From Lachnospiraceae bacterium (GTDB lineage Bacteria > Bacillota > Clostridia > Lachnospirales > Lachnospiraceae): DNA of 29,413 nt. The notes under the pieces were generated by a model. That model ran no database searches. It saw only the letters and a list, made by a program, of their open reading frames with translations, and was not told where the DNA came from. The stretch lies in NCBI GenBank assembly GCA_900757145.1, contig CAAEMT010000016.1, forward strand, positions 1 through 29,413, in the 5' to 3' direction. This document shows, one piece after another, positions 24,871-29,413 of this stretch (its first letter is position 1; each line of letters begins with the position of its first letter). A program made the translations under genes and the position numbers.

Positions 24871-26001
24871 TTAATAATTTCCGAGTATTTTCATATTAGT
24901 TGCCTCTTCTCTAATGCCGCGCAGCGCATTCTTTACCGCGCTGTCATTTAGGTTTCCGTCAAAGTCGATAAAGAAGCGGTATTCCCAGTTTCGCCCCGGT
25001 ATCGGACGCGATTCGATCTTATTCATATTCAGATTATTGTAGATAAAATGAGACAAAATATTATAAAGCGCACCGCTTGTATGCGGCAGTTCAAGGCAGA
25101 TACTGATCTTCTTTGCATCGCGCCTGAATATTCTCTGATTCGTCACAATAATAAAGCGCGTTGAATTTGCTTCATTATAATAGATGTGCTCTTCCAGAAC
25201 TTTGAGTCCGAAAAGCTCTGCGGCAAAAGTACTTCCTATCGCTGCCAAAGACGGATCCCCCTCCTGTGATACCTTCTTTGCCGCACGCGCCGTATTATCA
25301 TACGGAATAAGCTGCCACTGTCTATGTCTGTCCAGGTACTCCTCACACTGCGAAAGCGCCTGCTGATGTGAATAAACAGCCTTGATATCCGAAAGCTTTG
25401 CATCCGGAAGCCCAAGAAGCGCATGCTCACACTTAATGATCTGCTCTCCGACAATATAATTTTCAAAATTTACAAGCAGATCGTAATTATCCGCAACAAT
25501 ACCTGCCGAAGAATTCTCAATCGGCAGCACTGCATAATCTGCTGCACCCTCCGCAATTGCTTCCATTGCGTCACGCCATTTTTTTACGTGAAAGCAGTTC
25601 ACGTCCTCACCAAAATATGCGCGCATAGCGGCATGGCTGTACGCACCTTCAACGCCCTGATAAACAACGCGGATATTCTCATGTTCAATATCATCAACCG
25701 CAATAAACGGGAGTCTTCCCGAAGCGCCATGCGAGGTAAGAAGCTGATACTGCAGCTTACGGCTCATTGACATAATTTGGGAAAACAGCTCTTCCACGCC
25801 GTGCCTGTTAAAATCATTTGCCGCTAAAGCGCGCAGCGTTTCAATCTTTGAACGCTCCCTGTCTTTATCAAACACCTTTTTTCCGTTTGCAATCTTATAC
25901 TCTGCCACCTCGCCGCTTAGCTCCATCCTGTCCTCAAACAACTTTACAATCTGGCTGTCTATCTTGTCTATCTCGTTTCGTAATTCCAGTAAGTCTCTCA
26001 T
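24871..26001 (-). CDS. pheA: Bifunctional chorismate mutase / prephenate dehydratase
   Basis: Catalyses chorismate to prephenate to phenylpyruvate in phenylalanine synthesis. Three parts can be read in 376 residues. An AroQ-type chorismate mutase (1-88) begins LLELRNEIDKIDSQIVKLFEDR. The prephenate dehydratase (about 110-290) has VYQGVEGAYSHAA, LPIENSSAGIV and the catalytic-site STRFIIV. An ACT domain (about 300-372) has GALYNIL and ESRPIPGRNWEYRFFIDF; in this family the GAL and ESRP motifs bind phenylalanine for feedback inhibition. The start follows GGAG with a 7-base spacer. No attenuator or T-box was found before it. It lies between folC and the DUF815 gene. Confidence 0.96.
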   Translation of the reverse strand: MRDLLELRNEIDKIDSQIVKLFEDRMELSGEVAEYKIANGKKVFDKDRERSKIETLRALAANDFNRHGVEELFSQIMSMSRKLQYQLLTSHGASGRLPFIAVDDIEHENIRVVYQGVEGAYSHAAMRAYFGEDVNCFHVKKWRDAMEAIAEGAADYAVLPIENSSAGIVADNYDLLVNFENYIVGEQIIKCEHALLGLPDAKLSDIKAVYSHQQALSQCEEYLDRHRQWQLIPYDNTARAAKKVSQEGDPSLAAIGSTFAAELFGLKVLEEHIYYNEANSTRFIIVTNQRIFRRDAKKISICLELPHTSGALYNILSHFIYNNLNMNKIESRPIPGRNWEYRFFIDFDGNLNDSAVKNALRGIREEATNMKILGNY

Positions 26002-26041
26002 GCACGTTCTCCATTTCCCTGTTTTCGCTGTTCTTCCCGCA

Positions 26042-26137
26042 TTAATTCTGTATTTCGTGTATGTATTCTTTCAATCTGACATTCAATCCGCCAATTTCTT
26101 CCCGCAGCTGATATCCTCTCCACTTTATACCGGGCAT
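26042..26137 (-). CDS. Possible 31-codon small ORF between folC and pheA
   Basis: This frame opens with MPGIKWRGYQLREEIGGLNV, continues with a charged, potentially helical end (LKEYIHEIQN) and stops with TAA. It fills most of the 146-base gap between folC and pheA. No clear Shine-Dalgarno precedes its ATG, it is not rich in Phe as a pheA leader peptide would be, and I recognise no family. It may simply be chance or decayed coding sequence. Confidence 0.2.
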   Translation of the reverse strand: MPGIKWRGYQLREEIGGLNVRLKEYIHEIQN

Positions 26138-26147
26138 TTTCGGCGCG

Positions 26148-27437
26148 TCATGCTCTGTACTTTAGTACAGCCTGCTCCACATCTCCTAAAAAGGAAAGGG
26201 AACCGAAAGCCAGTATCACATCATCCTCCCGCGCCCTGTCAAGACTCTTCCTAACCGCGGTTTCAATATCTCCAACTGCCTCAACTGATGGATTTACACA
26301 CGCTACCGCCCGCGCCAGCTCCTCTGCGGGCAGCGCTCTCGGATTGTCCGGCGTCTCTACTGTGAAAATGTGCTCTGCCAGATCTGCGGTGATCTCTATA
26401 ATTTTATCATATTCTTTGTCGGAAAACACACCAAAGATATAATATTTTTTCCTGTTTTTAAAATATTTCTCCACAGAATCCCGAAGGCGCTTCGCCGCAT
26501 CCGGATTGTGTGCTCCATCAAGGATCACAAGAGGCTGATCGCAGATCGCTGTAAAACGCCCTTTCCATACCGTATCTGCCATACCGCTGTGTACTGCCGT
26601 ATCCGCGATGTCATATCCCTGTCTGCGGAGCGCCGCCACTCCTTCAAGAGCCAGAACCGCATTTTCTATCTGATGCTCTCCTGCCAGACCAATCACAATA
26701 CGGCCAAAATCACCGTACGCAAAAGACTGTCTTTCAAGTCCGTAGTGAATATCTGTGATGCGCTCAGGATTCACAAAAACACATTCGCTGCCATGTTTCT
26801 TTGCTTCTTTCAAAATAACCTGTTCTGCCTCATGAAGCTGTCGAGCACAAACCACAGGAACCTTATCTTTTATAATCCCTGCCTTATTCCAGGCAATCTG
26901 AGCGATTGTATTTCCGAGAAATTCCATATGATCCATACTGACAGACGCAATCATAGTAAGCACTGGAGTTTTTATCACATTCGTAGCGTCAAGCCGTCCG
27001 CCAAGCCCCGTTTCCAGCATTACAAGATCACATCTTTTTTGTTTAAAATACAGAAAAGAGATCGCGGTCTCCACTTCAAACACCGTAGGAAGCGCCATTT
27101 CCTTTTCCGCCATTTTCCGGTACGCCTCGCAGACCTGCGAAGCAGCCAGAGCAAAATCCTCCCTGCTGATATTCTCTCCATTTACCTGTATCCGCTCTCT
27201 GTAAGAAAAAAGCGTTGGCGAAATGTATCTTCCAACAAGATACCCTGCACGCTCAAGCACCGTTGACATATATGCAAGCACAGACCCCTTTCCGTTCGTT
27301 CCTGCGATGTGGACAAATTTAAGATCATCCTGCGGATTGCCAAGCAAAAAGAGAAGATTTGTAATTGTCTCCATTCCAAGCAAACTGCCCTTTACCGATA
27401 CTTCCTGAATAAATTCACGCGCCTCATTATAATTCAT
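26148..27437 (-). CDS. folC: Folylpolyglutamate synthase / dihydrofolate synthase
   Basis: Adds glutamate residues to reduced folates, and to dihydropteroate where that activity is present, so that folate is kept in the cell. The 429-residue Mur-ligase-type enzyme has the P-loop HIAGTNGKGSV (43-53), RYISPTLFSYRERI, the Mg/ATP loop LETGLGGRLDATN, the conserved SVSMDHMEFLGNT, and ILDGAHNPDA in the C-terminal domain. The ATG at 27437 is chosen because GGAGGT precedes it closely and the protein then begins with the usual helix MNYNEAREFI; the frame stays open for 24 more codons upstream without a ribosome binding site. It lies downstream of folT, a folate transporter gene, which supports the call and suggests joint control by folate. 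Confidence 0.95.
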   Translation of the reverse strand: MNYNEAREFIQEVSVKGSLLGMETITNLLFLLGNPQDDLKFVHIAGTNGKGSVLAYMSTVLERAGYLVGRYISPTLFSYRERIQVNGENISREDFALAASQVCEAYRKMAEKEMALPTVFEVETAISFLYFKQKRCDLVMLETGLGGRLDATNVIKTPVLTMIASVSMDHMEFLGNTIAQIAWNKAGIIKDKVPVVCARQLHEAEQVILKEAKKHGSECVFVNPERITDIHYGLERQSFAYGDFGRIVIGLAGEHQIENAVLALEGVAALRRQGYDIADTAVHSGMADTVWKGRFTAICDQPLVILDGAHNPDAAKRLRDSVEKYFKNRKKYYIFGVFSDKEYDKIIEITADLAEHIFTVETPDNPRALPAEELARAVACVNPSVEAVGDIETAVRKSLDRAREDDVILAFGSLSFLGDVEQAVLKYRA

Positions 27438-27520
27438 AATTACCTCCAGTTTATGTAAATTTCGTGTCAGGAAAAGATTTTTACATCTCGGGAGACATGA
27501 TCTTTCCATAACACCAGAAA

Positions 27521-27543
27521 GGGCGCTGCGGTATGCAGCGCCC
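27521..27543 (-). terminator. Hairpin between folT and folC, possible terminator or attenuator
   Basis: On the minus strand GGGCGCTGC, a 5-base loop and GCAGCGCCC make a perfect 9-bp GC-rich stem, followed by TTTCTGGTGTT. The T-run is short, so termination is probably partial and folC can be reached by read-through. A second hairpin just upstream may compete with it. Confidence 0.5.
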
Positions 27544-27553
27544 CCGTATGTAA

Positions 27554-27579
27554 GCTCCAGGGGGGAATCGATCTGGAAC
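27554..27579 (-). promoter_or_regulatory. Second hairpin in the folT-folC gap with a C-rich loop
   Basis: On the minus strand GTTCCAG and CTGGAGC form a 7-bp stem (one G-U pair) around a 12-base loop ending in CCCCC. Those five C can pair with the GGGGG at 27541-27545, which begins the arm of the downstream hairpin. Such pairing would weaken the terminator stem. This is a visible complementarity; the regulatory effect is inference. Confidence 0.4.
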
Positions 27580-27617
27580 CATTTTCCTTATTCAATTGTA
27601 ACATATATGTGCGTCTT

Positions 27618-28181
27618 CTATGCGTTCGCCGCGCTTCCCGATCTTCGAACCGTTGCGTTAAGCACCATGTTTGTCAGCGGACTGAAATACAGAACACAAG
27701 TCAGCACACAATAAATCGGCGTCATCAGCGCCCACTGAATGAGTCTGCCCGGCAGGATTGCATAAAAATTAAATTTCATAAACAATACGAGTCCGGCGGT
27801 CGTAAAGACCAGTGTAGACAAAACACTTGTAATTGTCACAGCGATACACGCAAATGTAATTCTTTTTATCTTTCCGCCGCTCATAAGCGGACGCATCAGC
27901 GCCGGGATCACTCCCCATAAGATTGCGGCAATCGTAATCAGAGGATTCACCGCATAGCCTTTCAAGACGCATCCGATCAGGTCTGAGATCAGCCCGCTCA
28001 CGCCTCCTGCCACCGGTCCAAACCAAAGTCCCGCAAGGATCGTACAGACACTGCCGACTGTAATCCGATATGCGCCCAGATCGATCACGACAAGACGTAC
28101 CAACACGATATGCAGCGCAACGAGCAGTCCGAGAAATACAATGGTACGTGTATCCCATGTTCTTTTACTATTTTTTTGCAT
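27618..28181 (-). CDS. folT: ECF folate transporter substrate-binding subunit FolT
   Basis: The S component of an energy-coupling-factor transporter. It binds folate and works with the shared EcfT/EcfA modules, which are not encoded in this window. The 187-residue protein has about six membrane helices and the FolT-type pattern LVALHIVLVRLVVIDLG, then YRITVGSVCTILAGLWFGP, GLISDLIGCVLKGY and PLITIAAILWGVIPAL. The ATG at 28181 has GGAGGTG with a 7-base spacer; a TTG one codon earlier is less likely. The neighbouring folC and the folate-riboswitch-like leader upstream both support folate as substrate over other vitamins. Confidence 0.9.
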   Translation of the reverse strand: MQKNSKRTWDTRTIVFLGLLVALHIVLVRLVVIDLGAYRITVGSVCTILAGLWFGPVAGGVSGLISDLIGCVLKGYAVNPLITIAAILWGVIPALMRPLMSGGKIKRITFACIAVTITSVLSTLVFTTAGLVLFMKFNFYAILPGRLIQWALMTPIYCVLTCVLYFSPLTNMVLNATVRRSGSAANA

Positions 28182-28197
28182 CAAAAAACACCTCCAC

Positions 28198-28243
28198 TAA
28201 TGTGAAATTATAAATACTGATAAATAATATTCGCTCCACATTA
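28198..28243 (-). promoter_or_regulatory. Alternative helix next to the folT ribosome binding site
   Basis: TAATGTG (28243-28237) and CACATTA (28204-28198) on the transcribed strand are exact complements. The second arm ends directly against GTGGAGG, the folT ribosome binding site. The loop of this helix contains the 3' arm of the leader's closing stem, so both helices compete for the same region. This is a plausible expression platform acting on translation; the mechanism is inferred. Confidence 0.45.
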
Positions 28244-28380
28244 TGAGATGTCCTCATATTGCAGCAACGGGTGCGGAAAAAGCATCGCAAACACATCCTA
28301 AGAAGAATGGTTTTTCGGTTCAGGGCGACTCCCCAGCCGCTGACAACTTAACGCGCTGATTCCTACTTCGCTATTATTTA
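28221..28380 (-). ncRNA. Tetrahydrofolate-riboswitch-like leader of folT
   Basis: The folT leader is closed by TAAATAATA (28380-28372) and TATTATTTA (28229-28221). Inside, in the order and near-spacing of the THF riboswitch core, lie AGTAG (28367-28363), GCGTTAAGT (28354-28346), a loop GGGGAGTCG (28334-28326) and CCGAA (28318-28314). CAGCG (28358-28354) can pair with TGCTG (28266-28262). The loop GGGGAGTC can pair with GACATCTC (28252-28245), seven of eight positions including two G-U, matching the pseudoknot of the class. Against the usual length of about 100 bases it has an extra segment of about 45 bases and a long A-U closing helix. The folate transporter downstream fits. Confirmation needs a covariance model. 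Confidence 0.7.
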
Positions 28381-28389
28381 TTTAGACAC

Positions 28390-28417
28390 ATTATAGCATA
28401 CCTCCCGTATAATGCAA
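28390..28417 (-). promoter_or_regulatory. Promoter of folT
   Basis: On the minus strand TTGCAT (28417-28412) and TATAAT (28395-28390) are 16 bases apart, with TGC giving an extended -10. Transcription would begin near 28383, just before the first arm of the riboswitch-like element. Confidence 0.7.
28408..28413 (+). promoter_or_regulatory. Possible -10 element for the plus-strand membrane protein gene
   Basis: TATAAT occurs on the plus strand at 28408-28413, overlapping the -35 hexamer of the folT promoter. A weak TAGACA lies 19 bases upstream at 28383-28388. If used, the two promoters would overlap and transcribe in opposite directions, leaving a leader of about 90 bases. Confidence 0.3.
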
Positions 28418-28430
28418 CACAATTTGTCGG

Positions 28431-28449
28431 AAAGTTTCAGCAAAGTTTC
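28431..28449. repeat. Paired direct repeat AAAGTTTC in the divergent region
   Basis: AAAGTTTC occurs at 28431-28438 and again at 28442-28449, exactly 11 bases apart, close to one turn of DNA. The pair lies between the folT promoter and the plus-strand gene and resembles a tandem operator. A hairpin CACTG/CAGTG (28450-28472) follows. No factor is recognised. Confidence 0.35.
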
Positions 28450-28509
28450 CACTGCATATTTTTTTTACAGTGAGGCAATAATATAGCAACAAACACAAGG
28501 GGGTATTCT

Positions 28510-28896
28510 ATGCATTCGAAATTTATTCTTTGCGGTATGTACGGATGGTGCATCGAAGTTTTCTGGACCGGACTTGACTCTCTGATCCACCATGATCCAA
28601 AACTAATGGGATTTTCCTCTCTGCGGATGTTTCCGATCTACGGTATGGCTTCTCTCATTGCCCCGCTGTCGTCTCTTCTGAAAAAGTGCGGCATTATGAC
28701 ACGGGGAATTATTTATATGCTCGGCATTTTCACTGTCGAGTACACCTCAGGAATGTACCTGAAAAAACGCGGCTGCTGTCCATGGGACTACAGCGACTCT
28801 CCGTATCATATCAACGGTGTGATCCGCCTAGACTATGCGCCACTGTGGTTTTTGACCGGATTATTCTACGAAAAAAGGCTGCGCAGTAATCCGTAA
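28510..28896 (+). CDS. Small integral membrane protein, resembles PF06541 (putative ABC transporter permease) family
   Basis: A 128-residue protein, the only plus-strand gene here. Hydrophobic stretches fall at about 5-22, 40-58, 62-80 and 105-122. The pattern G-W-x-x-E near the N-terminus (YGWCIEVFW), then FPIYGMAS, and late WDYSDSPYHINGVIRLDY followed by PLWFLTGL, matches my recollection of the PF06541/CmpB-like family. That family is annotated as a permease on thin grounds; real function is unknown. The ATG follows AAGGGGG with a 6-base spacer. Its last codons and stop lie within the terminator of the convergent HPr-like gene. Confidence 0.75.
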   Translation: MHSKFILCGMYGWCIEVFWTGLDSLIHHDPKLMGFSSLRMFPIYGMASLIAPLSSLLKKCGIMTRGIIYMLGIFTVEYTSGMYLKKRGCCPWDYSDSPYHINGVIRLDYAPLWFLTGLFYEKRLRSNP

Positions 28897-28907
28897 GTGC
28901 GCAGCCT
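28871..28907 (-). terminator. Strong intrinsic terminator of the HPr-like gene, overlapping the convergent gene's 3' end
   Basis: On the minus strand AGGCTGCGCA and TGCGCAGCCT form a perfect 10-bp stem with a 12-base loop, followed by TTTTT. It lies 9 bases after the HPr-like stop codon. The same stem could also act for the plus-strand gene, although only an interrupted T-rich sequence follows on that side. Confidence 0.9.
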
Positions 28908-28916
28908 CATATCATT

Positions 28917-29168
28917 TCATTTTTCCAGTGCAGCCAGAATACCCGCAAGCGCCTGATCCTCATCCGGTCCTTCACACCGAAATTCTACCTGATCACCCTT
29001 GACGATCGCCGCCGAGAGAATATTCAGCAAGCTCCTTGCATTCACAATATTGTACTTATATATAATCTCCGTCCTTGACTCGTAGGCTTCTGCTGCCGCC
29101 GCAATAACTTCGGCAGTCTCAATATCAAATCCCTGCTCGTTATTCACGGTCACCTTCCTGCTAACCAT
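28917..29168 (-). CDS. HPr-like protein lacking the phosphorylatable His15 (Crh-like)
   Basis: An 83-residue protein of the PTS phosphocarrier HPr fold. VTVNNEQGF matches the usual VTVxNxxGL, and VNARSLLN matches VNAKSIMG. Ser46, the site phosphorylated by HPr kinase for catabolite control, is present. Position 15, the phosphorylated histidine in GLHARPA, is Asp in GFDIETA, and Arg17 is Glu. It should therefore not carry phosphate in the PTS. It is comparable to Bacillus Crh, which has Gln15, and may act only as a regulator. The ATG at 29168 is chosen because GAGG lies just upstream and numbering then matches HPr exactly; the frame extends 26 codons upstream through the promoter. It is monocistronic. 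Confidence 0.85.
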   Translation of the reverse strand: MVSRKVTVNNEQGFDIETAEVIAAAAEAYESRTEIIYKYNIVNARSLLNILSAAIVKGDQVEFRCEGPDEDQALAGILAALEK

Positions 29169-29205
29169 CCAAACCTCACCCCATTCTTTTGCCATTTTCG
29201 TTAAT

Positions 29206-29234
29206 ATTATATTTGATCCCTCATATTTTTTCAA
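29206..29234 (-). promoter_or_regulatory. Consensus promoter of the HPr-like gene
   Basis: On the minus strand TTGAAA (29234-29229) and TATAAT (29211-29206) are separated by exactly 17 bases. Transcription would start near 29199, about 30 bases before the ATG at 29168. The placement supports the short 83-residue reading of the gene. Confidence 0.85.
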
Positions 29235-29296
29235 CATTTTCCACAATAATTAACGATATATTTACACTTTGTTCATTTTTGTTTACGAATACGTCA

Positions 29297-29413
29297 CTAT
29301 AGGCGGTTTTCCAAAATCGCAGACATTGCATCGGAAAGGCTTTCAAAGACCGCAGCACACAAACTGCGAAGTTCTTCATCCGGCTGCGTCAGATCCGGTA
29401 TCATCACAGTCAC
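29297..29413 (-). CDS. C-terminal end of an unidentified gene (5' part outside window)
   Basis: Thirty-eight codons are open from the window edge to a TAG stop at 29297-29299. The peptide ends PDEELRSLCAAVFESLSDAM followed by SAILENRL, an amphipathic helical tail. The composition looks coding, and no other frame is open on either strand here, but the fragment is too short to assign a family. The HPr-like promoter lies downstream in the gap, so this gene belongs to a separate unit. Confidence 0.55.
   Translation of the reverse strand: MTVMIPDLTQPDEELRSLCAAVFESLSDAMSAILENRL

Noticed and set aside
26370..27266. A 298-codon open frame on the plus strand opposite folC
   Set aside because: It is antisense to a clear folC, with no motif or start signal.
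27438..27509. Upstream extension of folC by 24 codons
   Set aside because: No ribosome binding site at the earlier start, and the extension crosses the intergenic sequence; the ATG at 27437 has GGAGGT and the normal folC N-terminus.
27554..27579. Sequence resembling a tRNA T-arm in the folT-folC gap
   Set aside because: No acceptor, D or anticodon arms can be built around it, and the stem and loop lengths are wrong.
28424..28431. Possible Spo0A-like box (TTGTCGGA)
   Set aside because: It differs from the consensus TGTCGAA core, occurs once, and has no supporting context.
29169..29246. Upstream extension of the HPr-like gene by 26 codons
   Set aside because: It would run through the TTGAAA-17-TATAAT promoter and does not resemble HPr; the ATG at 29168 restores exact HPr numbering.

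Overview
The window looks like chromosomal core DNA from a Gram-positive Clostridia bacterium, most likely Lachnospiraceae. This rests on a full-length PolC-type DNA polymerase III, alpha2-type glycyl-tRNA synthetase, Era/RecO, an ECF-type FolT folate transporter, an HPr-like protein, strong AGGAGG ribosome binding sites and TTGNNN-17-TATAAT promoters. No taxonomic search could be run. Nearly every gene is on the minus strand, so transcription runs from the right end to the left. The one exception is a small membrane-protein gene at about 28.5-28.9 kb.

Reading in transcription order: the tail of an unidentified gene (29.3-29.4 kb) is followed by a monocistronic HPr-like gene with its own consensus promoter and a strong terminator. 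Position 15, normally the phosphorylated histidine, is aspartate in this protein. Next is a folate region. A structured leader that resembles a tetrahydrofolate riboswitch precedes folT (folate uptake), and folC (folate polyglutamylation) and pheA (phenylalanine synthesis) follow. Then comes a DUF815 AAA ATPase, a divergent Ppx/GppA-family protein and polyphosphate kinase, packed with 8-11 base gaps. An intergenic array of five 19-bp tandem repeats leads into ispG and polC.

Below polC are a metallophosphoesterase, a GNAT acetyltransferase, a YqeG-type HAD phosphatase, an OmpR-type response regulator without an adjacent kinase, and a four-helix TIGR01906/DUF1461-type membrane protein with a long basic tail. 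A PreP-like M16C zinc peptidase, era, recO, an unidentified lipoprotein and glyS form the next run.

At the left end pfp (PPi-dependent phosphofructokinase) and ppdK (pyruvate phosphate dikinase, cut by the window edge) each have a recognisable promoter. Together they indicate pyrophosphate-linked glycolysis. I see no rRNA, tRNA, CRISPR, transposase, integrase or prophage gene. This is a housekeeping region, and its most unusual content is regulatory RNA, a His-less HPr, a Ppx homologue with altered phosphate motifs, and the tandem array between ppk and ispG.
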